NCBI GenBank assembly: GCA_905182985.1
Contig: CAJJDN010000010.1
Coordinates: forward strand, 765,143-829,142
Source of the DNA: Paramecium sonneborni
Taxonomy: Eukaryota; Ciliophora; Oligohymenophorea; Peniculida; Parameciidae
Reading direction: 5' to 3'
DNA length: 64,000 nucleotides
Part shown: piece by piece, positions 1 through 10,824 of the stretch
Numbering within the stretch: position 1 is the first letter of the stretch
Layout: the number at the start of each line of letters is the position of its first letter
The notes under the pieces: generated by a model
Database searches by the model: none
What the model was told of the DNA's origin: nothing
The model's input: the letters and a program-made list of their open reading frames with translations, nothing else
Program-made: the position numbers and the translations under genes

Positions 1-35
1 TTTAAAATTCATAAACAGCTATTTCTTTTTAAAAT

Positions 36-239
36 TCAGCAGCTAATTATTGTCTTTTTATTTATTCGATTAATTTACAATTTTTCTTCACTCAATGTTT
101 CTTATGGTGCTGTAATTTCAATATATTTTTTAAGTATGACTTTTAATTAAGCATCTTTATATATCAATAAATCTTTTATTATTCTTTCTGTTGAATCTGG
201 ATCTAATTTGTAAGGTGGTTGTAAATCACGATTCATCAT
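36..239 (-). CDS. small hypothetical protein, 67 aa
   Basis: An uninterrupted frame of 67 codons starts at a doubled ATG (MMNRDLQPPYK) and ends at TGA, with TAA/TAG read as Gln. The product is charged, with Lys/Glu-rich helical character in its second half, and has no signal peptide or membrane segment. I do not recognise a family. It lies downstream of, and on the same strand as, the coiled-coil gene at 475-2463, separated by an AT-rich spacer. At this length chance cannot be excluded, but the purine-rich sense strand fits the real genes nearby. Confidence 0.45.
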
Positions 240-474
240 GTATATATAAAAAATAATATATATATATTAAAAATAAAATATTGTTAATGATTATTAAAAA
301 TTTGATAAACACTATATATTTAGTTATTAAACGAATTGAATTTCATAAAACCATTTTAAATCTTTTTTTGATATCTTTAACTTATTTTCATTAATACTAA
401 AAATTAATAAAAAGATTATTATGATAAGAAATTTATAAGAATTTATAATTATATTATCAACAAAATTTTATATT

Positions 475-2463
475 TCATTTTCCGAAATATGATAAAAATC
501 CTTTTTTTTTTACTGTTTGATCATCTTCTTTGATAGGACTTAAAGGAGTATTTTAAGAATTTTAATTTTTTTTTTCTTTTTTAGCAATTTAAGTTTCAAG
601 TTTCTTCAATTTTGCTTAAAAATATTCTTTTTCTGTCAAAATTTAATTGTATAGCATAGTACTTTCTTATGCTAATTTTTCTGCTCTTTTTACTTCTGAT
701 TTCAAGAAATTAACTTCTTCAGCCCAACTTAATTTAGCTGTAATAAAATGTGTTTCAAGTTTATGAAGTGATTATTTTAATTATTCTTAATCTATTCTTA
801 AATCTCTTTCTTAAGAATAATCAAGTTTTCCTTTTCTTAAATTTTAGATTTCTAATAACTAAGCTTTTATTTCTTATTATAAAACTCCTACTAAATGCTC
901 ATAATTTTCTATTTCTTCTGCTAATTATCTAATAGAATAATAATAATATATACTCATTTTAATGTTTAAATGAATGTAATTCTAATTTTAACTATTCAAT
1001 TTCTTAATATCTTCTTTTTGTATTCATACTTTAATTAGAGATTCTAGAGGATGCAAACATTTACACTTAACCATTTTTTGATTAAGGTGTTTATGGAATT
1101 TATTAATGGAAACTATCCTCACTTTATTAAGTATTATGAGGTTTTTCAATAGATATTTCTTCTGTTAACAGTTCACTTAGTAAATTTCCTCCCTATCCTT
1201 ATTCTTCTTATAAGGAAGGTTATCGTTCACTTGGTGAATGAATTTTCTACATTTATAATTATTCTTCATAATAAAACTTTGTATCTTGCAATTATTATTC
1301 TAAATGATTAATTTATTATTCTAAATCATCTATTTATTATTAACAATTATTATTATATTATCTAAGTTCATCCATATCTTAAATTTATTTTCTTAAATTA
1401 TTTTCCAATTTAACATTTAATTTAACTTATTCATCTCTTTATTTTTAGAGTATTGTTTTTTCTCTTTATATATTCGTATGTTATTTAAATGTATCCTCAC
1501 ATTTTCTATCACTTTTTAATACTTATTATAACGCTTATGATAACTTTTTTTAGATTTCAACATGTCTACTTTCATAAAAACTAACTTCTTTATATTTCTC
1601 ATCTTTCACTTATTATAATAGTTTTTCTTAATTTACTAATAATTTATCTTAATTCTTTATTTTTTCTTCATAAAGATTTATTTAATGAAGTAAATCTTAC
1701 TCTACTGATTTTGATTCATTTATTTAATGACTTATGCTATCTAATACTCGCTCTGTTATTTCATGTTCTTATCTCATTATTCTTTCATCAAAATGTAACT
1801 AATCTTATTCTATTTTCTAATTTAATTCCTATACTAATTATTTTAAATTTTAAATTTTTATATCCTTTTCATCTTCAATCTCAGATATATGTATTTAATT
1901 TTAATTAATCTCTATAATTTATGTTGAACATTCAAGTTAACTTTTAAGATCTTAAATAACTTTTTCTTTTTCAACAATTAATGCAATTGCTGTTTCCTCC
2001 ATTTTAACTAACTATTATTTTAATTCATCTATTTCTTCATTCTCAGGTTTTCTTTTTAAACTTTAAATTTCTTTTTGCAATTTTAACTATAAAATTATTC
2101 ACATATAAAACTTCATTAGCTTTATATTCTAATAATTTATTTTCAGCTTCTGATAACTTTAATTCAAGTTAAGTAGCAAATGATTATATTTCACCTTGCC
2201 CTATTGAACTAATTTAAGTTGTTATTTCATTCTCTAATTCACTTGTTCTCTTTCTCTCTCTCTCTAATTCATTTGTAAGCTTAATATCAAATATATCTAT
2301 TACTTCTAATATCTATTGTTTAAATTAAAATTCCTAAACTCTTTATTATTTTTAAAGAGCTTCTATTTCTACTTTTTATGCTTGAATTTTACTCACAAGC
2401 TAAAGTAAAAATGTTAATTATTACAAACATTTCTTCATCATCGGAATGATTGATATTAGACAT
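475..2463 (-). CDS. long coiled-coil protein, 638 aa
   Basis: Three introns (25, 25 and 22 nt; near 2402-2426, 2096-2120 and 934-955) connect a frame from ATG (MSNINHSDDEEM) to TGA. Most of the protein is Glu/Lys/Gln-rich heptad-type helix with few prolines or glycines, as in ciliate cytoskeletal, basal-body or tethering proteins. A looser polar segment sits near residues 370-440, and the end is short and aromatic (GFLSYFGK). No catalytic domain, signal peptide or TM segment is visible. A role as a structural scaffold is inference from composition only. Confidence 0.75.
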
Positions 2464-2677
2464 AAGCAATTATATATTTTAAATATAAAATTTCTTTTAT
2501 TTTCTTGTTTATTTGAAAAACATTATACAAACTCAGAAAAACAATTAGAAATCATAATAAATCTAAACACAATAATAGAGATTAAATTCAAAATCATCCA
2601 ATTAAAATTCTAACATTACTTAAATATTAGGAAATTATATTTACATATTCACATATATTTAATTATAAAACATTTAT

Positions 2678-3361
2678 ATGAAAAAAAACTCCATTATCCA
2701 TAAATCAAAAACTAGAGTTGAGAATGAATCTGAAAAGCGAATTAAAGGAATTTTAGATCTAGAAGTTATTGAGAAACTCTAAAGTCTCAATACAATTCAA
2801 TCACGCAAATTTCCTAATTTAAAAAAAGAATTAAATACAGGATGCATTATCTATAATTTTCCTATTAGACCTTAAGATTATAAATATATTTATGATTAGA
2901 AATAAATACCATCTAAACTTTAGACTATCTAATATGATAATTTAAATTCGTTTGAGAATTCAAAATTATAAAGACAATCCTCTTTTGATTATAATAATTA
3001 ATCTATCCCTGATAACTCTTAAATGATTAAAAATAGCAATTAGAGATTTTCAATCAATCAATCTATATCATAAATCTAAAAATAAATTTAATTTTTTAAT
3101 CGTAAAAATAATCGGCTAATCTAAACTAGCTTAAGATAAGAAAAACAAATTGCATTATTACCTCCATTTTATTTAAGAAAAAAAGGTATGATTTTATTTA
3201 TTAAAGTAAGTTAAAGTCTGAGTAAACATTAGTCGTAACATATAGATATTAAATAAATTGAACCAACAAAAAGAGGCAAATCTGTTTCTCAAATTGTTTC
3301 ATATGCTTCAAGACCATAAACTGGTATTACAAGTAAAGAAAATATATATCTAATTTAATGA
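2678..3361 (+). CDS. hypothetical polar protein, 227 aa
   Basis: The frame opens at ATG (MKKNSIIHKSKTRVENE) and runs to TGA. A possible 21-nt intron at about 3186-3206 (GTATGA...AAAG) keeps the frame either way, so the protein is 220 or 227 residues. The N-terminal 40 residues are basic, and the rest is Ser/Asn/Gln-rich and probably disordered. No family recognised. It is divergent from the coiled-coil gene upstream, with about 210 bp between the two starts, which must hold both promoters. Confidence 0.6.
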
Positions 3362-3562
3362 TAAATCTTGTTTAATCAATTATTTCAAATTAATATTTGC
3401 AAATATATTTTGAGATTTCTTAAATTTATGAAAATGATTCTCTCAAATTATTTATATTTATTAAGTATTGAAAATATATCATTGTAAATCTACTTCAATC
3501 AATTTTTGTAATTATAATTTAAATATAATTTATTTATAAATAAATTTGATAATTTTGAAATC

Positions 3563-4738
3563 ATGTATCAATCTCAAGAATAAATGAGTGATGAAGAAGA
3601 TTATGAAACTTAATAATATTTAATTAGACAAAAACAAAGTAAAAAATTATTTTATAATTCAAGTTGCTGAATTATAATTGAAGTATTAATCTAAAAGATA
3701 GGAGTTAGATAAATATTTAAAGACAGAAGAATCAATGATATCTCCTCAAATATTTAATTATGAAACAAATTACTCTACTAATTAAACTTTAAAAAATCAA
3801 ATATCTACAGAATCTAATTCTAATTAAGAAAATGGATAAATACAATAAAATCAATTTTTAACAAATTTTTCATCTACTAATAAAAAATCTCTTATAACTC
3901 CTATTTCTGATAGAAAATCAGAAATTTAAACTTACTCGAATTTTAATACAAATAAAACATCTAAATCTCCTATTTAAAAAGTTATGCTTTAAAATAATAA
4001 AAAAATATAAATAAAAAAAGTTAATCATGAAGCATAAACACAATTAACAGTTTCATGCAAAATTCCAACAAATACAAAATTTATTATTTAATTACAATAA
4101 ATAATGGACTCAAATTTAAACAAATCAACTCAAACAACTTAAATTTTAAAATAAAAAAATATACCATAAAATTTAAAGACAAAATAATAAGAAACAAACT
4201 AAATAAATAAGTATACTTAAAGATTTAAGACAGAATATAATTGTGTAAAAGAGTAAAATGAAATTTAAAAGACTCAGGAAAATATAAAAAAGACACCAAT
4301 AAATAAAAAGCAGTTTGATTAATGGTATAAATCATAATAAAATTGGTATAAATATTTAATGAATTTAGGGTTAATAAAACAGAGATGAAAGTTTTTAAAT
4401 AAAGAATGGAAAAAGAGTAAATGAATTAGGAATTAGATTTTTAATAAAAGAGTTTCAGTCCTAGAATTTTAAAACATTCTCAAGATATAGTAAATCAAAA
4501 ATTTTTTGGTTGTTAATTTATGGATAGATAGTAATAATATTAGAATTATTTATAAATGAAATAATAAAATAGAGAATAAGAAGAAATTCTAGAAAGATAA
4601 TCTCAGAAATTTCAAATGAGTCCAATATCTAAATTAATAGTTAGAAGTGTAACTCCAAAATCATATAGAGATTATTCTAAAAACCACACTGCAAATACAT
4701 CATGGTTTGGAAATCCTAATACATAATATTATTAATGA
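3563..4738 (+). CDS. Gln/Asn-rich hypothetical protein, 375 aa
   Basis: Two introns (25 nt near 3638 and 23 nt near 4342) are needed to stay open; without them TGA occurs in frame. The start is MYQSQEQMSDEEDYE. The middle is low-complexity Ser/Thr/Asn/Gln with several SP and TP dipeptides, which looks like a disordered, possibly phosphorylated region. The last 100 residues are more helical and end in an aromatic tail (SWFGNPNTQYYQ). Family not recognised. The end is 35 bp before the next gene on the same strand. Confidence 0.65.
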
Positions 4739-4773
4739 TTACTAAGTTTACTTTTATAAATAAATTTATAAAA

Positions 4774-5554
4774 ATGAATAATCTATTTACATTATTGTTT
4801 CTTATAGAAATAATTTCAGGGGCAGAATAGTGTTATTGTTCAAATTTTACTCAACCTTAATACTGTAATTAATTTTAATAGTGCAATTGGAATGGAAAAA
4901 ACTGTTATGAATCTAATTGTACAGAAATTCAAACATCATCAAAATGTATTGCTCCTTAATGTGCTTGGTATTTGGATAAATGTCATGATGGATAATAGTG
5001 TAATTATTATACAAATAAACAAATTTGCAATTAAGTATTTGGTTGTGTAGCTAATGATGGATATTGTCTTCCATATGAAGATTGTAGTTTTTAAACTTAA
5101 GATAAGTGTAATGGAATAACTCCTACAGGAATATAATGCTTTTGGAATTCCTAAACCTAAAATTGTATTAAATTTTAAACATGCAATCGATTATCTTTGG
5201 ATAATAATGATTGTAATTCAATACCTTTTTGCATCTAAAAGAAGAAATAATGTGAAAATTTTAATAATTTAGAATGTTCTGACATGGAATCAGTATTTTC
5301 TATTATCATTATTAGTAATATGAATGTAGTAGAATGGCCTCTTATGAATGTTCATGGTAAAATGGTAAATGTTCATATACTCCTTGTTCTACTTATACCA
5401 CTTCATCATCTTGTAGTATTAATTCTTGCACTTGGAATGGATCATCTTGTTTATATTGCCCAGTAAAACTTTATATATATTTAATTAGATTGATAATTCT
5501 TATAGCATTTCATTTATCATTATAAATCTATTTATTTTGGCAGTGTTATTTTGA
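4774..5554 (+). CDS. Cys-rich secreted or GPI-anchored surface protein, 243 aa
   Basis: An N-terminal hydrophobic signal (MNNLFTLLFLIEIISGA) is followed by about 190 residues with a Cys every 5-15 positions (repeats such as C-x2-W-x4-C), and the last 17 residues are hydrophobic (IIINLFILAVLF). This is the layout of small Paramecium surface-antigen-like or GPI-anchored proteins; the GPI assignment is inference. Introns at 5293-5315 (23 nt) and 5463-5488 (26 nt) are well supported, because the Cys pattern breaks in any other splice form. Only 35 bp separate it from the upstream gene. Confidence 0.85.
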
Positions 5555-5584
5555 AATATTGGATTTAAATAAATTTATAAATTT

Positions 5585-7805
5585 TCATTGTTTACTTTTT
5601 ATATCTAAATTAACCATTCTTTCTAAACAGTTTAAGTAATTTGTAGAAAGATTAGGCATCTTATACAATGATTATTCTAATCATAAAATTATTTTATTTA
5701 CATTTACTCAATTTTACTTTATTTTAAAACCCTTTAATTATTTCTTCAGATGACAAAACACTATTTTATAACTAATCATTGCTTAATTAACTCATAGTAT
5801 TCAAAATTTTAGAATTACTGTTTATTACAGAATTCAATTTTTTATAATCTTCTGGGTTTTTAAATTCTTTTTATTTTTAAACCATCAAAGAAGTTTTATC
5901 AGTATCCAAATTGATAAACATTGGACTTTAAAGAGTCATACCTCTTGGTGTTATATCAATCTTTATTAATTTTAATTATTATTTTGTTGATTATTATTAT
6001 ATGCTTCCTTTATCTGTTTTTAAACGTGGTATATGACTTCTTCCAGTTGAAATACCTAAATTCGATCTTGCTGTTTATTTAATTAATTTTAAAGTTTAAT
6101 CAATGCTAAGCACATTGTCGCCATTCTTAAATTTTTCAATAAAAAGAGAATTTTATTTTGATCTGTTATGTTTTTTTTATTCCAATAAAGGCAACTAAGA
6201 ATTAGTACTTTATTATGTTATCTCAACTTGGATTATATCATCTATTTAAAGTTCTGGTAATTGTTAAACAAAATCTTCCTAAATATAATTTTTTATTGTT
6301 TAATAATTTAAAGCTCTATGCTATTCAGTATGAACTTCATCTTTTATGAAATTAAGAATGTCTTACAAATTTCTTTTTATATCTTTAAATACTCTTGTTT
6401 CTAAACAAGTATCATTATAATCAGCAGATAATGTAAACTTTTATTTTTGTATTTTTCGAATTTTCACTAAAATTGCTTCAATTTTTTTTTAGTATGGCAA
6501 ACAAATATCGAAAGATTCGCTTACTTAATAAAGTAAAAATTTAGATAATAGAAATTCCTTATGTTAAAATTAATTATATACTCTAACATCAACTGATGTG
6601 ATTACTTTTCCTATTGCCTAAATATCCAATTTTAATTGTTATTAAACTTATTCAATTATATCTGCCTTTAAATCTAACATTAAATTTAGCTTTTCAATTT
6701 CCTTCTTAAATTATTTAAAAAGAGATTATAGCTGAATTAAAATATCTCTATTTTTAATTATTTTTATTGATCTTAAAACTAAATTTATAGAAACTATTAC
6801 TAAAATTAAATTTATTCTTAATTATTTAAATATCTATTTTTTCAGTTTATTTTTAAACTTTAGCAAACTTTGAATCTCGAAGGATTGTTTTAGTACTGTT
6901 TTGATATTTTAATGCAGGATTTAAAAAGTAAATAACTCTATCTTAATCATATGCGATTGTTGGAGTTTAAAGATCTATAGTTTCAAATTTAAAATGAGCA
7001 CTTTTAATTTCTTAGACTCCATACCAAGTTGTTGATGTTTTTTCAAGTATAAAATCAAAGGTTACTGAACCCAATCTAAAAGAACCTTAGTTTTATTAAT
7101 AAATATGATATTCTTTAGCAGTTTCAAATTTCTATAAACTTAATATTAGTAATAAATACTCTTTAGTCAATATTTTTGAGAATGATTCTAAGTAGTTTTA
7201 AAAATGACAGTTGGGAATCAAATGAAATGACACTTTCAAAATCAATCAAAGGTTCTTTACAATTGGTTAATAAATCATAATATTGATTATTTTCTCTTGT
7301 ATAACATTTTAGCTTAATTTTCATATTAATTATACAAACATTTTATAGTTAAATCTATTTTCAAAAGTGTCATTTTTCTCAAGCTTTTTTAATTCTTCTA
7401 ATCGATAAAAAACATGTCCAGTAAATATTAATAATAATCCTGGATCTTACGGTGCGCCAATTAAACAATGAGTTCTTCCACTTTTAATATCTCCTTTAAG
7501 CAAAAATCTAAAAGACTGCAAATCAATAAAAGCATCAACATTATATTAAATTAATTGCGTATAAAGTTCCATATTGGTTATATTTGATTTATAAATGGTT
7601 TCAAATCTAAGTCTATTTAATTATTTTTACTCATATGTGTCTTTAACTAAAATATGTTTTAATTAGTCTTCAATTTAATGATCTCTAATAATTACAGAAT
7701 ATAAATCTAATATATCAATAGAACCTTTAAAAATAAGAAAATAAAGATACTAGGTTACTGTCGATCAGCAAAGTCTGGATTGCGTACTCTTAAATATTTT
7801 AACAT
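5585..7805 (-). CDS. large hypothetical protein, 696 aa
   Basis: Five introns (26, 23, 28, 22 and 31 nt) link one frame. The N-terminal third (from MLKYLRVRNPDFADRQ) has a mixed alpha/beta look with conserved-type segments such as GRTHCLIGAPQDPGLLLIF and FRLGSVTFDFILEKTS. The middle is helical and Gln/Lys-rich, and the C-terminal part is polar. I do not recognise the family. The last intron is chosen because skipping it would extend the gene 64 bp and make it overlap the converging Cys-rich gene. The start lies 52 bp after the stop of the RNase H-like gene on the same strand. Confidence 0.7.
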
Positions 7806-7857
7806 AAATATTATTTATATGTATTTTCTTTTTTGATTATAAATTATTATTAAAAAC

Positions 7858-8847
7858 TCACTACTCAATATTTTTTTGTTATTTGGCAGCATTTGAAGCT
7901 AATCTATCAGCAATTTCATTTTAGTTTCTTAGTATATGTATAAATTTCACCATCTTAAACAATTTTGTATAATTACTGATAGCCTATTGAAAATGTCCTA
8001 AATGTGGTTGTTAAAAATTTATCTTATTATTCATACCATCAATTACAAGCTAATAATAAATGATATTAATACTTTACTATCTCCAAAACATTCTAAATGA
8101 TTAATTCCTAAATTTAAAGCATATCTAATTCCTATAAATAATGCAAAAAACTCAGCTGAATTATTTGTTTACTTTCCCAAAGGTTAACTTATTTCTTTAA
8201 TTTATTTCATTTTATCAAATAATGCTACTCCAGCACCAGCTGGGCCAGGATTAGATTTACTAGCACCATTAAAATATAAACTATAAAGATTTTCTGTTTA
8301 TATAGGTATAGTTTCTATATTCTTTGGATAATGAATTAAAAGATTCTCAAATTATTAATCTAATTTATCTAGTATTATTAATCTCTATCTACTAATTTTT
8401 GTCTTATTTGTTTTTTATTAAATTTCATCTAATATACCATAAGAATCCTATTGTTTGACTTTCAATTCTTCATTAAGTTAACTATTTTATATTGTTGTAT
8501 TTTCTACATATTGGGTCTTTTCCTATTGAATATTATATTATTAATTTCTAACATCAAAAACTTTAATTGAACCAGAGTTTTCACTAAGTAATTATAGAGA
8601 TTTGATACCCTTTCACTGATATAAAAGTGATATCATCCAACATACTTTAATATAAAGCATCAACTTAATTCAATTATGATAATTATTGAATTTATTTTTG
8701 AAATTGTTAAGCCTTTTCAAGTTGTTTAAAATAGATTAATTTATAGCCATTATTTTTAATAAAGTTAGAAATAGCATAGCCTTCTACTTAATATACTTTA
8801 GATTTCAATTAACAATCTATGAAAACAATTCCTTATTTTAATTTCAT
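7858..8847 (-). CDS. RNase H-fold protein with altered first active-site residue, 313 aa
   Basis: Two introns (25 and 23 nt) give a 313-residue protein. Residues about 182-310 form an RNase H domain of the RVT_3 type: NGASKSNPGPAGAG (185-198), NNSAE (Glu224), FGDSK (Asp248) and NEIADRLASNAA (Asp298). The family uses Asp-Glu-Asp-Asp to bind metal; here the first Asp is Asn185 (codon AAT), so catalysis may be lost. The N-terminal 180 residues are helical and Gln-rich. They only vaguely recall the RNase H1 hybrid-binding domain, and I do not assert it. No reverse transcriptase is present, so this is not a retroelement. The likely substrate is an RNA/DNA hybrid, perhaps bound and not cut. Confidence 0.88.
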
Positions 8848-8995
8848 TTAAAATATTATAATTAAATTAAAATTTTGAGTATAAATAATTATTAGATTTC
8901 TTTTCCAGAATAAATATTTATTAAAATTGATTCTTTTTATTTATAACATAAATAATAATAATTTAATTATTTATGGAAAATGATCTTTATAAATA

Positions 8996-10394
8996 TCAAG
9001 ATGTATCATAGGTCTCATCTTCCTCAATTATCTCGCCTAATAACATTTAATTTATACCTTCTTCTTATTAATATCCTTCTCCTTCTCCATCACCTTCTCC
9101 TTCTTCTTCAAGTTAATTAGGATCAATCCCAAATAAATGTAGATTTTACTAAATTAAATTATCAATTTATTACACTGAAAATCTCTCTAAATTAATTATT
9201 TTCATTCCCTAATTTCTCATTCTCTTCCATTATCACTTATTTCTCATCTAACATATGTTAATATAATTATTTGAAATTTTCTATAAGCTCCTCTAATTTT
9301 TTTATTTCTTAATCTTTCTATTCAATTTCTTATACGATATCCTCTTTATCTTAATTTTCATCTACTTTTTCATTTCCTTCTCCATTTTATAATTGAGTTT
9401 ACAATTATTCTATTAATTAATCTTTCATATTGATATCATTTGCCATCTCTTCCATTTTAGCTTAGATATCTTCTAAATTATAATTTTAAAATTCTTAAGC
9501 TATTTCATCAATTTATTATTATTTCTCCAAAATTACTTATTCCAATTCCTATATTTGTTTTTCAAATTATTTTTTTTATTAATCTAATTTTTTTTATGTT
9601 TATGCTTCTGCATTTTTTATCTAATCTTTTAACTTCTTAACATCAGATGTAAGATTTTATGTTTTTTTCTTTTCTTCTTCGCTCTCTTTTTTCAATTCAT
9701 TCAACTTTTTCTCCAAATCTTATTGAGATTATTTTCTATAAAATTATAATATTAATTTACATCTTCTTTTCTGCTTCTCTAGAAACTTAATTTAATTAAT
9801 CCTATGTTTTTTTTAATTCTTTTTATAATTACTAACTCTATTCTTTTTCTTCATCTAATTATTTAACAAGAGATTAATTTTTTTAATCCTAACATTATAA
9901 TTAAACAAAATACCGAATTTTTTTAAGAGCTATTTTAATATTCTTCATTTGCTTTATTATTTTATCTTTAGTTGGAAAAATTAATTTCTTTTTATGGTTA
10001 TTGTTAAGCTACTTTAACAATATTTTAAATAGGTCTCTAAACATTTTAAGTAGGTTCCTATTTAGTTGCAAAAGGAACTTTAGATAATTGTTATTATTAG
10101 TTGGACTATTATTTTTTTGATTAAAATTCTTGATCATTTTTATTCACTAGATTCATTGCACTTGATGATTGAGGTGCTTTAGAATACATCTCTAGTTTTA
10201 ATCAGATTTATAAGCATACCTTAATAAGGAATGATTGATGTTTTATGTTATTGATCAATTGGCGCTTATTTATTATGGATTTTTTGATCACAATTATAAC
10301 ACAATCTGACAATTTATCCTGATTTACATTATTAACATTTGATAGTTGCAGGCTTTTAATTACATTGTAAGCATTTAACAAAGAGTGCACTCAT
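8996..10394 (-). CDS. B-box zinc-finger plus coiled-coil protein, 431 aa
   Basis: Four introns (28, 25, 25 and 25 nt). Residues 1-58 hold a zinc-binding pattern: CLQCNQKPATIKCQQC, then CYNC and two His (KIHNK, QQHKTS), matching a B-box. A Gln/Asn-rich linker follows, then about 200 residues of strong coiled coil. The tail is very acidic (EEEGEGDGEGEG) and reached only by using the last intron. The fold is known from TRIM-type and ciliate B-box proteins as a protein-binding module; there is no RING, so ligase activity is not implied. The start ATG supplies the first Cys pair and is preferred over an internal ATG at 10187-10189. Confidence 0.82.
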
Positions 10395-10491
10395 CAAAAA
10401 ATTAAATAATATATTAATGATATTTATTATGCTATCAATTATTTTATAAAAATAGCTTACTAATCTTACAACTCATATTTTATATAATAAA

Positions 10492-10792
10492 ATGTCAGAA
10501 AATAATAAATAAATTAATTGGATTCATTATCTATATTAGATACAGATTTAGATACTATCACTTGTCCTAATGAAATAATAATAGCTGAATTCAATAATAG
10601 CTGTATATTAATATTTCACGAAAACGGAGTTAAAATCCTTTTAATGAAATAGATTTTTATTACAAAATAACTATTTAAAAATATTCAAAATAGAAAATTA
10701 AGAAAATTGCTTTGTAAATTAATATCAAAGGATTTTGTGAAAGTAGCCATCAAGAAAGTCATGATATGGATTAATAATACTCAAAATCATGA
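10492..10792 (+). other. unresolved coding-like segment between two minus-strand genes
   Basis: From ATG 10492 a 51-codon frame exists, but the more protein-like readings are in two other frames: an acidic stretch (LDSLSILDTDLDTITCPNE) and then a basic stretch ending in CESSHQESHDMDQQYSKS before TGA at 10790-10792. I could not join them with an intron of allowed size and GT/AG ends. Either a base is missing from the assembly, or this is a decayed gene, or the resemblance is chance. No product is assigned. Confidence 0.25.
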
Positions 10793-10824
10793 TTAACAAT
10801 TATCTATTTTATATATTTTATTTA

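Noticed and set aside
7858..8847. RNase H domain as a sign of a retrotransposon
   Set aside because: No reverse transcriptase, integrase, gag or terminal repeats nearby, and the gene has two normal host introns.
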